Shown piece by piece: positions 1-9,060 of a stretch of 64,000 bases of DNA. The stretch lies in assembly GCF_020524285.1 (NCBI RefSeq), contig NZ_JAIVKX010000002.1:186001-250000 (forward strand), given 5' to 3'. Below the pieces are notes generated by a model. It had not been told where the DNA came from, searched no databases, and saw only the letters and a list, made by a program, of their open reading frames with translations. Each line of letters begins with the position of its first letter. Position 1 is the first letter of the stretch. This DNA comes from Alloyangia pacifica (lineage in GTDB: Bacteria; Pseudomonadota; Alphaproteobacteria; Rhodobacterales; Rhodobacteraceae). Both the position numbers and the translations under genes were made by a program.

Positions 1-470
1 AGCGCGCCGAGCGCGAGGGTGCCTCCAAGCGCTGGCTGTCGAAGGATGCCACCGAGCTCTTCCGTGCCTACAGCTGGCCGGGCAACGTGCGGCAGTTGGA
101 AAACGCCGTGCGCCGCCTGTCGCTGACCAGCCGCGCCGAGGAGATCAGCCGCGCCGAGGTCGAGGCGGTGCTGGGCAACCAGCCCGACACCGGCCCGATC
201 CTGCGCGGCGGCGACAGCGAGAAGCTCAGTACCTCGGTGGCGCGTCACCTGCGGCGTTATTTCGACCTGCATGGCAACATGCTGCCGGCGCCGGGGCTCT
301 ACACCCGCATCCTCAAGGAGGTCGAAGCGCCGCTGATCGAGATCGCGCTGGAAGCGACCGGCGGGAATCAGGCGAAATGTGCGGATCTTCTCGGCATCAA
401 CCGCAATACCTTGCGTAAGAAGATCACGGATCTGGATATTCGCGTGACACGGCGTCGCAAACTGATGTAA
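1..470 (+). CDS. ntrC: Nitrogen regulation protein NtrC, C-terminal part (5' end outside window)
   Basis: This is the last 156 or so codons of an NtrC-type response regulator; the receiver and most of the AAA+ domain lie upstream of the window. The frame opens at base 3. What is visible is the end of the ATPase domain with the signature [10 protein letters not shown], then a linker, then a Fis-type helix-turn-helix ([20 protein letters not shown]) at the very end. It is followed 112 bp later by ntrY and then ntrX, the usual Rhodobacteraceae order. The product would be a DNA-binding activator of nitrogen-assimilation genes. The visible part cannot show whether the sigma-54 contact loop is present. 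NtrX alone could share these motifs, but ntrX is present separately downstream, so NtrC is the better name. Confidence 0.9.
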   Translation, partial: RAEREGASKRWLSKDATELFRAYSWPGNVRQLENAVRRLSLTSRAEEISRAEVEAVLGNQPDTGPILRGGDSEKLSTSVARHLRRYFDLHGNMLPAPGLYTRILKEVEAPLIEIALEATGGNQAKCADLLGINRNTLRKKITDLDIRVTRRRKLM

Positions 471-496
471 AAGCGTCACAGGCATGTGGCCGCATT

Positions 497-520
497 GCGC
501 CGCCCTCGGGGCGGCGCTTT
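497..520 (+). terminator. Hairpin between ntrC and ntrY
   Basis: A perfect 9-bp inverted repeat (GCGCCGCCC / GGGCGGCGC) with a 3-base loop is followed by only TTTC. It lies 27 bp after the ntrC stop. It is probably a weak intrinsic terminator or a processing hairpin that lowers read-through into ntrYX; the short U-run leaves efficiency uncertain. Confidence 0.55.
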
Positions 521-582
521 CATGAGAAGCCACAGCTTTTGGCGACGCTGCCTCGAGCAGCCAATCAGTGTGAGGTGAATCT

Positions 583-2868
583 GTGGCCACCCGGGCACGG
601 AGCACGACTTGGGCGCGCATGAACAGGCTGCGCCGACAACGGCGCGTTCAGAACGTGGCGACGCTGGGGCTGGTCCTGCTGGGACCGGTGCTCGCGGTGC
701 TGACGTTCCTCGTGCTGGGCCCCCTCGGCAGCGGCGAGCGTGCAACGCAGCTGAGCCTGCGGCTCGTGCTGCTGGCCGACATGATCTACGTGCTGCTGAT
801 CGCCACGCTGGTGCTGGCGCGGCTGGTGCGGATGATCTCGGAGCGGCGGGCGCAATCGGCCGGCTCGCGCCTGCACCTGCGCCTCACCGGGCTCTTCGCG
901 CTGATGGCGCTGCTGCCCACGGTCACCGTCGCGGTCTTTGCCGTGCTCACCATCAACATCGGTCTCGAAACCTGGTTCTCCAGCCGCGTGCAGAACGTGG
1001 TCGGCGCCTCGATGGCCGCCGCCGAGGCCTATGAGGAAGAGCAGCGCGTCGGGCTGATCGAGGACGTGCAGGCGCTGGCGCGCTTCATCGACGGTGCGCG
1101 CCGGGCCAATTTCGCGCTCGACGACGGCGATGTTCGGCAGGTTCTGGGGCAGGGGCAGGCGCAGATCCAGCGCGGGCTCCGCGAGGCCTACGTGATCGAC
1201 GGCGGAGGCGAGATCCGCGCCCGCGGCGAGCGGTCCTACCTGTTCTACTACGAGGAGCCGACCCGCGAGCAGTTCACCCGCGCCCGCGCCGAAGGGCTGG
1301 TGCTGATCCCTGACTGGGACAATCACGAGCTGCGCGCGCTGGTGCCGCTCTCGGCCTTCGCCGACCGGTTTCTCTATGTCAGCCGCGTTGTCGACGGCAA
1401 TCTTCTGAACCTGCTCGACGAGACGCAGGAGACCGCGCGCTTCTACCAGCAGCAGGAGACCGAGCGCGGACGCCGGCTCTTCGACTTCGCGCTGGTCTAT
1501 CTTGGTTTCGCGCTGCTGCTGATCCTCGCGGCGGTCTGGCTGGGGCTTTGGTTCGCCGAGCGCATGGCGAAGCCGGTGGGGCGGCTCACCGGCGCGGCGC
1601 AAAGGGTCGGCGCGGGCGATCTCGACGTGCAGGTGATCGAGGGCGAGGGCGACGACGAGATCGCCATGCTCGGCCGCTACTTTAACCAGATGACCCGCCA
1701 ACTGAAGGGCCAGCGCGAGACGCTGCTGGAGAACACCCGTCAGATCGAGCGCCGCCAGCGGCTGTTCGACTCCGTGCTGTCGTCGATCACCTCCGGCGTG
1801 GTCGGGCTTGATGCCGAGGGCAAGGTGACCTTCGTCAACCGCCCCGCTGAGCGGCTGCTCGGCTGGCGCGAGCCGCGCGCCGACGTGCCGCTGACCGTGG
1901 CGGTGCCCGAGTTCGGCCCGCTCTACGAGCGGCTGCGCGACACCGGGCTCGAGACCGCACAGGAAGAGGTCAAGGTCAGCCGCGAGGGGCGGCTCGAGCA
2001 CCTGCTGGTGCGGCTCTCGGTGCGGCGGCGGCAGGATGGGGCGCTCGAGGGCTACGTGGTGGCCTTCGACGACGTGACCGATCTGGTCAGCGCGCAACGG
2101 ATGGCCGCCTGGGGCGACGTGGCGCGGCGCATCGCGCATGAGATCAAGAACCCGCTGACCCCGATCCGGCTTTCGGCCGAGCGCATCACCCGCAAGTTCT
2201 CGCGCCAGCTCGAGGCGCCGGATGCCGAGAAGCTGGGGCAGATGACCGAGGTCATCGTGCGCCAGACCGAGGATCTGCGCCGCATCGTCGACGAGTTCAG
2301 CAAGTTCGCCCGCATGCCCGAGCCCGAGCGCAAGCCCGAGGACGTGGTGGTGCTGCTGCGCGGCGCGGTGCTGCTGCAGGAGACCGGCCAGCCGGCAATC
2401 CGCTTCGTCAGCGACCTGCCGGCCCACGCCATGCCCGCCGAGCTCGACGCCACCATGGTCGGGCAGGCGCTGACCAACCTGATCAAGAACGCCGGCGAGG
2501 CGATCGAGAGCCTCGGCGAGCAGGGCGCCCCGGAGGGCCATTCCCCCGAGATCCGCGTCAGCCTGACTGAAGAGGACGGGCGCGCGGTGATCCGCATCAT
2601 GGACAATGGCATCGGGCTGCCCGAGGACCGGGCGCGGCTGTTCGAACCCTACGTGACGACCCGCGACAAGGGCACCGGCCTCGGCCTGCCCATCGTCAAG
2701 AAGATCATCGAGGAGCACGGCGGAACGCTGGCGCTCGAGGATGCGCCGCTGTTTGGCGGCGCCACCCATGCCGGGGCCATGGCGGTGATCCGCCTGCCGC
2801 TCGGCACAACCGGCGACAGGCCGGAGACTTCGGATAAAAGCATTTCGGAACTGGAGAGGCAGACATGA
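583..2868 (+). CDS. ntrY: Nitrogen regulation sensor histidine kinase NtrY
   Basis: Membrane histidine kinase of 761 residues that phosphorylates NtrX. Hydrophobic segments lie near residues 24-47, 58-85 and 104-125, and again at about 305-325 just before a HAMP region (AKPVGRLTGAAQRVGAGDL). A PAS-like region follows, then the HisKA motif AHEIKNPLTPIRL with the phospho-accepting His at about 519. The ATPase domain has NLIKNAGEAI (N box), DNGIGLPE (G1) and GTGLGLPIVKKI (G2). The GTG start at 583 has GAGGTG five bases upstream; an ATG at 619 is the alternative. The stop overlaps the ntrX start by four bases (ATGA), so the kinase and its regulator are translationally coupled. Confidence 0.93.
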   Translation: MATRARSTTWARMNRLRRQRRVQNVATLGLVLLGPVLAVLTFLVLGPLGSGERATQLSLRLVLLADMIYVLLIATLVLARLVRMISERRAQSAGSRLHLRLTGLFALMALLPTVTVAVFAVLTINIGLETWFSSRVQNVVGASMAAAEAYEEEQRVGLIEDVQALARFIDGARRANFALDDGDVRQVLGQGQAQIQRGLREAYVIDGGGEIRARGERSYLFYYEEPTREQFTRARAEGLVLIPDWDNHELRALVPLSAFADRFLYVSRVVDGNLLNLLDETQETARFYQQQETERGRRLFDFALVYLGFALLLILAAVWLGLWFAERMAKPVGRLTGAAQRVGAGDLDVQVIEGEGDDEIAMLGRYFNQMTRQLKGQRETLLENTRQIERRQRLFDSVLSSITSGVVGLDAEGKVTFVNRPAERLLGWREPRADVPLTVAVPEFGPLYERLRDTGLETAQEEVKVSREGRLEHLLVRLSVRRRQDGALEGYVVAFDDVTDLVSAQRMAAWGDVARRIAHEIKNPLTPIRLSAERITRKFSRQLEAPDAEKLGQMTEVIVRQTEDLRRIVDEFSKFARMPEPERKPEDVVVLLRGAVLLQETGQPAIRFVSDLPAHAMPAELDATMVGQALTNLIKNAGEAIESLGEQGAPEGHSPEIRVSLTEEDGRAVIRIMDNGIGLPEDRARLFEPYVTTRDKGTGLGLPIVKKIIEEHGGTLALEDAPLFGGATHAGAMAVIRLPLGTTGDRPETSDKSISELERQT

Positions 2869-4283
2869 GCGACATCCTGATCGTCGACGACGAGCGCGAC
2901 ATCCGCGAGCTGATCGGGGACATTCTCGAGGATGAGGGCTACACGACCCGGTTGGCGGGCAACTCTTCCGAGGCGATGAACGAGGTCAACTCCGAGCCGC
3001 CCGCGCTGATGATCCTCGACATCTGGCTGAAGGACAGCAAGATGGACGGGATCGACATCCTCAAGACCGTCAAGCGCGACAATCCCGACATCCCGATCAT
3101 CATCATCTCGGGCCATGGCAATATCGAGATTGCCGTCGCGGCGATCAAGCAGGGCGCCTATGACTTCATCGAGAAGCCCTTCAACATCGACCAGCTGCTG
3201 GTGGTGATCCGCCGCGCGATGGAAACCTCGCGTCTGCGCCGGGAGAACAGCCAGCTGCGCCGCCGCGAGACCGAGGTCGCGCAGATGATCGGCGAGAGCG
3301 CCATGTTCCGCGGCCTCGTCAGCCAGATCGACAAGGTCACCAAGTCGAACGGCCGGGTGATGCTCACCGGCCCGGCGGGCTCGGGCAAGGAGGTGGCGGC
3401 GCGCTACATCCACGCCAATTCCGGCCGCGCCGCGGCGCCCTTTGTCACCGTCAACTGCGCCGGCGTCGCGCCGGACAACATGGAGCAGATGCTCTTCGGC
3501 CGCGAAAGCGCCGACCGCGGCATCGAGCCCGGGCTGCTGGAGCAGGCGCATGGCGGTGTGGTGTATTTCGACGAGGTGGCCGACATGCCGCTCGGCACCC
3601 AGTCGAAGATCCTACGCGTGCTGGTCGACCAGAGCTTCAGCCGCGTCGGCGGCTCCGACAAGGTGCGCGTCGACCTGCGGGTGATCTCCTCGACCAACCG
3701 CGACCTCGAGGCCGAGATCGCCGCCGGCACCTTCCGGCAGGAGCTCTATCACCGGCTCAACGTGGTGCCGATCGCTGTGCCCTCGCTCGAGGACCGGCGC
3801 GAGGACATCCCGCTGCTGGCGCGGCACTTCATCGAAAGCTTCAACCGCAGCCAGGGCCTTCCGCTGCGCGATCTCTCCGACGATGCCGTTGCGCTGCTGC
3901 AGACGATGATCTGGCCGGGCAACGTGCGGCAACTGAAGAACCTGATCGAGCGGGTGCTGATCCTCGGCGACGGCACCGGCCCGATCGAGGCGCGCGAGCT
4001 GCCGCAGGACGGCCCGGCGGGCGAGGACGAAGAGGGCCGCGTGGTGCTCTCGGGCACGCTGGCGACCCTGCCGCTGCGTGAAGCGCGCGAGGCTTTCGAG
4101 CGCGAGTACCTGCTCACCCAGATCAACCGGTTCGGCGGGAACATCTCGCGCACCGCGGCCTTCGTCGGCATGGAGCGCTCGGCGCTGCACCGCAAGCTGA
4201 AGTCTCTGGGCGTGGTCACCGGGGCGAAATCCGGCGGGCGCATCGCCTATGTCGAGGAAGACCAGGTGACCCCGGCGTCCTGA
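2865..4283 (+). CDS. ntrX: Nitrogen assimilation response regulator NtrX
   Basis: Response regulator of 472 residues. The receiver has acidic residues D8/D9, phospho-acceptor D52 (MILDIW) and the conserved Lys in EKPF. The AAA+ domain has Walker A (GPAGSGKE) and Walker B (VVYFDEVADM), with [10 protein letters not shown] near 349. A Fis-type helix-turn-helix closes the protein. The GAFTGA loop that contacts sigma-54 is not present: the segment after MLFGRES runs directly into DRGIEPGLLEQAHGG. Activation by the classical sigma-54 mechanism is therefore unlikely. It overlaps ntrY by four bases. NtrYX in alphaproteobacteria is tied to nitrogen metabolism, redox and envelope control; its targets here are unknown. 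Confidence 0.93.
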   Translation: MSDILIVDDERDIRELIGDILEDEGYTTRLAGNSSEAMNEVNSEPPALMILDIWLKDSKMDGIDILKTVKRDNPDIPIIIISGHGNIEIAVAAIKQGAYDFIEKPFNIDQLLVVIRRAMETSRLRRENSQLRRRETEVAQMIGESAMFRGLVSQIDKVTKSNGRVMLTGPAGSGKEVAARYIHANSGRAAAPFVTVNCAGVAPDNMEQMLFGRESADRGIEPGLLEQAHGGVVYFDEVADMPLGTQSKILRVLVDQSFSRVGGSDKVRVDLRVISSTNRDLEAEIAAGTFRQELYHRLNVVPIAVPSLEDRREDIPLLARHFIESFNRSQGLPLRDLSDDAVALLQTMIWPGNVRQLKNLIERVLILGDGTGPIEARELPQDGPAGEDEEGRVVLSGTLATLPLREAREAFEREYLLTQINRFGGNISRTAAFVGMERSALHRKLKSLGVVTGAKSGGRIAYVEEDQVTPAS

Positions 4284-4455
4284 GAGGGGCGCCGCACAAG
4301 GGATTAAAATCCGGGACAGTTCCGGCCCAGGGCCGGACTGGGGCAGGGCGGGTGCGCCGCCATGGGCGCCCGCGCATTGACCGTCCGCATCCGGCGTGTC
4401 ATGCCGGGCGCACTCCGGTCCAACGGACCCCGGGCGAACAGATTGGGCAGACGAC

Positions 4456-5832
4456 ATGAAGGTCATCATTTGCGGCGCGGGCCAGGTCGGCTGGCAGATC
4501 GCCCGCCACCTTTCGGGCGAGCGCAACGACGTCACCGTGGTGGACAGCAATCCCGACCTGGTGCGGCGGGCGACAGACACGCTCGACGTGCAGGGGATCG
4601 CGGGCTTCGCCTCCTATCCCGACGTGCTCGACAAGGCCGGGGCGCGCGATGCCGACATGATCATCGCTGCCACCTATTCGGACGAGGTCAACATGGTCAC
4701 CTGCCAGGTGGCCCATTCGATCTTTGCCATTCCCCGCAAGATCGCCCGCCTGCGCTCGCAGAGCTACCTGACGGCGATCTACTCCGACCTCTACCGCCGC
4801 GACCACCTGCCGATCGACGTGGTGATCTCGCCCGAGAAGGAGGTCGCCGAGGCCGCGCTGCAACGCCTCTCGGCCCCCGCCGCCTTCGACACCGAACGTT
4901 TCCTCGAGGGCGGGGCACAGCTGCTGGGCCTGACCATCGACGAGCATTGCCCGATCATCAACACGCCGCTGCGGCAGCTCTCGGACCTGTTCTCGACGCT
5001 GCGCTCGGTGGTGGTGGGCATCCGCCGCGAGGGCACGCTCTTCGCGCCCGAGCCGCGTGACCAGATCTTTGCCGGCGACGCCTGCTACGTGCTGGTGCAC
5101 GCCGATGACATCCAGCGCACGCTGGAGATCTTCGGCAAGGCGCTGCGCAAGCAGGAGCGCATCGTCGTGCTCGGCGGCGGCAACGTCGGCCTCGCGGTGG
5201 CGCGCGCGCTGGAAAGCCGCGCCGAGCGCATCCGCGCCAAGGTGATCGAGAAGGACCGCGGCGCCGCCGAGCGCGCCGCAGACGCGCTGGAGCGCACCAT
5301 CGTGCTGCATGGCGACGCGCTCGACACGGCGCTGCTGCGCGAGGCGGGCATCGGCCGCGCCGATGCGGTGCTCTGCGTGACCGACGACGAAAAGACCAAC
5401 CTGCTGGCCGCCGTGCGTGCCAAGGCCGAGGGCTGCCCCATGGCCATCGCGCTGATCAACGATCCCACGCTGGTGCCGCTGATGAAGCCGATGGGCGTCG
5501 ACGCCCACATCAACCCGCGCGCCACCACCGTCAGCTCGATCCTGCGCCACATCCGCCACGGCCGGGTGCGCTCGGTCTACTCGATCGGCGACGCCGAGGC
5601 CGAGGTGATCGAGGCCGAGGTGCTCTCGACCTCGTCCATTGCCGGGCGGGTGATCCGCGAGATCGACTTTCCCGAGGGCGTGCTCGTCGGCGCGGTGATG
5701 AAGGACGGCGAGGTGGTCAAGATCCGCGGCGATCTGCGCATCGAGGAGGGCGACCGCATCGTCATGTTCGCGCTGGCCAAGGACGTGCCGGAGGTCGAAC
5801 GGCTCCTGCAGGTCTCCATCGATTTCTTCTGA
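4456..5832 (+). CDS. trkA: Trk potassium transporter peripheral subunit TrkA
   Basis: Cytoplasmic, nucleotide-binding gating subunit of the Trk K+ uptake system, 458 residues, the usual family length. It consists of two RCK_N/RCK_C pairs. The first Rossmann motif is IICGAGQVGWQIA at the N-terminus; the second is VLGGGNVGLAVA near residue 237. The ATG at 4456 is preferred over an upstream in-frame ATG at 4396 because the protein then begins directly with the Rossmann strand (MKVIICGAG). trkH follows after three bases, so the two form an operon. TrkA downstream of ntrYX is the common order in Rhodobacteraceae and related alphaproteobacteria. Confidence 0.95.
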   Translation: MKVIICGAGQVGWQIARHLSGERNDVTVVDSNPDLVRRATDTLDVQGIAGFASYPDVLDKAGARDADMIIAATYSDEVNMVTCQVAHSIFAIPRKIARLRSQSYLTAIYSDLYRRDHLPIDVVISPEKEVAEAALQRLSAPAAFDTERFLEGGAQLLGLTIDEHCPIINTPLRQLSDLFSTLRSVVVGIRREGTLFAPEPRDQIFAGDACYVLVHADDIQRTLEIFGKALRKQERIVVLGGGNVGLAVARALESRAERIRAKVIEKDRGAAERAADALERTIVLHGDALDTALLREAGIGRADAVLCVTDDEKTNLLAAVRAKAEGCPMAIALINDPTLVPLMKPMGVDAHINPRATTVSSILRHIRHGRVRSVYSIGDAEAEVIEAEVLSTSSIAGRVIREIDFPEGVLVGAVMKDGEVVKIRGDLRIEEGDRIVMFALAKDVPEVERLLQVSIDFF

Positions 5833-5835
5833 TCC

Positions 5836-7350
5836 ATGATCGCGCTCAGCCGCACGCCCCTTCTGATCCTGCTGGCGGGCATCGCCAGCGCCTCGATGAT
5901 CGCGCCCGCCGCGGTGGCGCTGGCGCACGAGGAGTTCCACGACGCGCGCAGCTTCTTCTACGCGGCGGTGGTCGGGCTGGTGCTCACCACGCTGATCGGC
6001 ATCGCCCAGGCGACCCGGCCGCATTACCGCTCGGCGCCGCGCCAGCTTCTGGCGCTGCTCGCGACCTTCCTGCTGCTGCCCGCCATGCTCGCCGTGCCCT
6101 TTCACGAGGCGGTGCGGACCACCAGTTTCCTCAATGCCTACGTCGAGATGGTCTCGAGCCTCACCACCACCGGCGCCACGCTTTTCGCCCCCGAGCGGCT
6201 TTCGGCCGCCGAGCACCTGTGGCGGGCGCAGGTCGGCTGGATGGGCGGGCTGCTGATCTGGGTCAGCTCGGCGGCACTGCTGGCGCCGCTGACCCTTGGC
6301 GGCTTCGAGGTCACCGCCTCGGGCGAGCCGGGGCAGAGCGTGGACGCGGGCGCGGCGCGGCGCGACGTGACGGACCCGGCGCTGCGGCTGGCCGCCTCGG
6401 CGCGGGTACTGGCGCCGATCTACGTCGGTCTGACCATGGCGCTCTGGATCATGCTGCTGATGTCCGGCGACCAGCCGCTGGTGGCGCTAAGCCACGCCAT
6501 GTCGACGCTCTCGACCTCGGGGATTTCTCCCATCGGCGGCCCGCAGGGCGCGCAGAGCGGCATGGCGGGCGAGATGATCATCTTCCTGTTCCTGTTCTTC
6601 GCCCTGTCGCGGCTGACCTTCTCGGGCGACACCAAGGGGCTCACGGGCTCGAAGCTGCGCAACGACCCGGAGTTCCGCATGGGGCTGCTGATCGTCTTCC
6701 TGCTGCCCGCGGCGCTGTTCCTGCGGCACTGGATCGCCTCGTTCGACATTGGCGCCGAGACCAACCTTGCCGCCGGGCTGCGCTCGCTCTGGGGCGGGCT
6801 GTTCACCGCGCTGTCCTTCCTGTCGACCACCGGCTTCCAGAGCGCCGACTGGGGCGCGGTGCGGGGCTGGTCGGGGCTGCAGACGCCGGGCGTGATTCTC
6901 ATGGGGCTGGCGATCATGGGCGGCGGCGTGGCGACCACGGCGGGCGGGGTGAAACTGCTGCGCATCTACGCGCTCTACCTCGCCGGCGTGCGCGAAATGG
7001 AACGTTTGGTGCACCCGCATTCGCTCGGCCGCTCCGGGGTCATGGCGCGGCGCATCCGCCGGCAGGGCGCCTTTGTTGCCTGGGTGTTCTTCATGCTCTT
7101 CGCCATGACCATCGCGGTCTTCTCGCTGCTCTTCGCCCTCTCGGGGCTGGATTTCGAGAACGCCATGGTCACCACGGTCGCGGCGCTGACCAACTGCGGC
7201 CCGCTGATCCGCGCCGCCGCCGAGCAGCCGATTCCGCTCAGCGAGATGGGGGACGCCGCCAAGGGGCTCTTCGTGGCCGCCATGGTGCTCGGGCGCCTGG
7301 AAGTGCTGGGCATCATCGTGCTGCTCACACCGGACATCTGGCGCGATTGA
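5836..7350 (+). CDS. trkH: Trk potassium uptake membrane subunit TrkH
   Basis: Polytopic inner-membrane K+ translocating subunit of 504 residues. Four pore repeats are visible through their filter-like motifs: SSLTTTGATLF, STLSTSGISPIGG, SFLSTTGFQSADW and AALTNCGPLI. Long hydrophobic stretches flank each of them. It starts three bases after trkA and no separate promoter is needed. The last gene of this pair is followed by an ATATTTTT intergenic motif and then hfq. TrkG is a possible alternative name, but the TrkA neighbour makes TrkH the sensible choice. Confidence 0.93.
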   Translation: MIALSRTPLLILLAGIASASMIAPAAVALAHEEFHDARSFFYAAVVGLVLTTLIGIAQATRPHYRSAPRQLLALLATFLLLPAMLAVPFHEAVRTTSFLNAYVEMVSSLTTTGATLFAPERLSAAEHLWRAQVGWMGGLLIWVSSAALLAPLTLGGFEVTASGEPGQSVDAGAARRDVTDPALRLAASARVLAPIYVGLTMALWIMLLMSGDQPLVALSHAMSTLSTSGISPIGGPQGAQSGMAGEMIIFLFLFFALSRLTFSGDTKGLTGSKLRNDPEFRMGLLIVFLLPAALFLRHWIASFDIGAETNLAAGLRSLWGGLFTALSFLSTTGFQSADWGAVRGWSGLQTPGVILMGLAIMGGGVATTAGGVKLLRIYALYLAGVREMERLVHPHSLGRSGVMARRIRRQGAFVAWVFFMLFAMTIAVFSLLFALSGLDFENAMVTTVAALTNCGPLIRAAAEQPIPLSEMGDAAKGLFVAAMVLGRLEVLGIIVLLTPDIWRD

Positions 7351-7395
7351 CCCCTGTTTCAGGCCCGATCCGCCGGCCTGTGCGGGGGATGCCGC

Positions 7396-7420
7396 GGGGG
7401 TGATATTTTTGCTCTGGAAG
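7396..7420 (+). repeat. Dispersed intergenic ATATTTTT motif, copy 1
   Basis: The core GGGGGTGATATTTTTGC followed by TCTGGAAG resembles four other intergenic copies in this window (29975-30003, 36507-36572, 57601-57630, 63517-63545). This copy is the most degraded in its AGAAGAAG part. It sits 45 bp after the trkH stop and upstream of hfq. Confidence 0.5.
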
Positions 7421-7500
7421 TTCCGCCACTTGCAATACATACTCGCCCGGAACGAGGGAGCGCCTGAGAACGGCACCAGCAAGAAAAAAAGGCTAAATTA

Positions 7501-7740
7501 ATGGCTTCGGACAGACAAAATCTACAGGACGCATTTCTTAACCATGTTCGGAAAACCAAGGTTCCGGTTACGGTTTTCCTGATCAACGGTGTTAAATTGC
7601 AGGGTGTCATCACCTGGTTTGACAATTTTTGCGTTCTCCTCCGCCGCGACGGTCAGTCGCAGCTCGTGTACAAACACGCGATCTCGACCATCATGCCGTC
7701 GCAGCCGATCAACCTTTACGACGGCGACGATAACGCTTGA
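7501..7740 (+). CDS. hfq: RNA chaperone Hfq
   Basis: Sm-like hexameric RNA chaperone of 79 residues that helps small RNAs pair with mRNAs and affects mRNA stability. The Sm1 region ([41 protein letters not shown]) and the Sm2 region ([14 protein letters not shown]) are intact. The short acidic tail is typical of alphaproteobacterial Hfq. The hfq stop and the hflX start overlap (TTGA), so hflX is likely expressed from the same transcript, as in many proteobacteria. Confidence 0.97.
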   Translation: MASDRQNLQDAFLNHVRKTKVPVTVFLINGVKLQGVITWFDNFCVLLRRDGQSQLVYKHAISTIMPSQPINLYDGDDNA

Positions 7741-9011
7741 ACGAACATGATCCGCATGTGACCCGCGCCTGGGTCCTGCACCCCGATATCAAATCAGACC
7801 GTGATCGCCGCGATGCGGAGATGGCGCTTGAAGAAGGTGTGGCCCTGGCCGCCGCTCTCCCCGATCTCGAGGTCGTGGGGAACGAGGTCGTGCCGCTACG
7901 CGACCCACACCCCGGCACGCTTTTCGGCTCCGGCAAGATCGCCGAGCTGAAGGAGCGGCTGAAGGAGGCCGAGGTCGAGCTTGTGCTCGTCGACGGCCCC
8001 GTCACGCCGGTGCAGCAACGCAACCTCGAAAAAGAGTGGAAGGTGAAGCTGCTCGACCGGACCGGGCTGATCCTCGAGATCTTCTCGGACCGCGCCGCCA
8101 CCCGCGAGGGTGTCCTGCAGGTCGAGATGGCGGCGCTGAGCTACCAGCGCACCCGCCTGGTGCGGGCCTGGACCCACCTCGAACGGCAAAGGGGCGGGCT
8201 CGGCTTCGTCGGCGGCCCTGGCGAAACACAGATCGAGGCCGACCGCCGCGCCATCGACGAGCAGCTTGTGCGTCTGCGCCGGCAGCTCGACAAGGTGGTG
8301 AAGACCCGCGCCCTGCACCGCAAGGCGCGCGCCAAGGTGCCCTATCCGATCGTGGCATTGGTAGGCTACACCAACGCCGGAAAATCGACGATCTTTAACC
8401 GGCTGACCGGCGCCGACGTGATGGCCAAGGACATGCTCTTCGCCACGCTCGACCCGACCATGCGCGCGGTGAAGCTGCCGACCGGGATCGACGTGATCCT
8501 GTCGGACACGGTGGGCTTTATCTCCGACCTGCCGACCGAGCTGGTCGCGGCCTTCCGCGCCACGCTCGAAGAGGTGCTGGCCGCCGACATCGTGCTGCAC
8601 GTGCGGGACATCTCGCATCCGGGCACCATGGAGCAGGCCGAGGACGTCTACGCCATCCTGCGCTCGCTCGGGGTGAGCGAGGAGGTCTCGCAGATCGAGG
8701 TCTGGAACAAGATCGACCGGCTCGAGCCGGAGGACCGCGACGCGGCGATTGCCCGCGCCTCGCGCGACGAGGGCATCTTCGCGGTCTCGGCGATGACCGG
8801 CGAGGGACTCGACGGGCTGCTCGAGGCGGTGACCGAGAAGCTGCAGGGCGCCTCGGTGGACGAGGACGTGCGGCTCGGCTTCGACGAGGGGCGGCGCCGG
8901 GCGTGGCTGTTCCAGAAGGGGCTCGTGCAGTCCGAGGAGCAGGACGAAGACGGCTACCTTCTGCACCTGCGCTGGACCGCCAAGGACCGCGCGCAGTTCG
9001 AGACGGTGTAA
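7737..9011 (+). CDS. hflX: GTPase HflX (ribosome-rescue/splitting GTPase)
   Basis: GTPase of 424 residues that binds the 50S subunit and splits stalled ribosomes. The N-terminal HflX domain contains the glycine-rich segment [15 protein letters not shown]. The G domain has G1 [10 protein letters not shown]3 [10 protein letters not shown] and G4 NKID. The start is chosen as the TTG at 7737, which overlaps the hfq stop; an in-frame GTG at 7758 (giving [11 protein letters not shown]) is a reasonable alternative. No independent promoter is obvious, consistent with an hfq-hflX operon. Confidence 0.94.
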   Translation: MNEHDPHVTRAWVLHPDIKSDRDRRDAEMALEEGVALAAALPDLEVVGNEVVPLRDPHPGTLFGSGKIAELKERLKEAEVELVLVDGPVTPVQQRNLEKEWKVKLLDRTGLILEIFSDRAATREGVLQVEMAALSYQRTRLVRAWTHLERQRGGLGFVGGPGETQIEADRRAIDEQLVRLRRQLDKVVKTRALHRKARAKVPYPIVALVGYTNAGKSTIFNRLTGADVMAKDMLFATLDPTMRAVKLPTGIDVILSDTVGFISDLPTELVAAFRATLEEVLAADIVLHVRDISHPGTMEQAEDVYAILRSLGVSEEVSQIEVWNKIDRLEPEDRDAAIARASRDEGIFAVSAMTGEGLDGLLEAVTEKLQGASVDEDVRLGFDEGRRRAWLFQKGLVQSEEQDEDGYLLHLRWTAKDRAQFETV

Positions 9012-9037
9012 GGCAGCTCTCCTCGAAGAGAGGTGGC

Positions 9038-9058
9038 ACGTCCTTCGAGGGACGTTTT
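9038..9058 (+). terminator. Intrinsic terminator after hflX
   Basis: A 6-bp stem ACGTCC/GGACGT with a 6-base loop is followed by TTTT. It lies in the 49-bp gap between hflX and the convergent phosphotransferase gene. The stem is short, so efficiency is uncertain. Confidence 0.6.
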
Positions 9059-9060
9059 CC

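Noticed and set aside
565-2769. Long minus-strand open frame of 734 codons opposite ntrY
   Set aside because: It is Arg/His/Gln/Leu-rich, shows no domain, and lies wholly opposite a clear histidine kinase gene. High GC content removes stop codons on the opposite strand.
9034-9050. TGGCACG resembling a sigma-54 -24 element
   Set aside because: The matching -12 GC is not at the right distance, and the sequence forms the hflX terminator stem between convergent genes.
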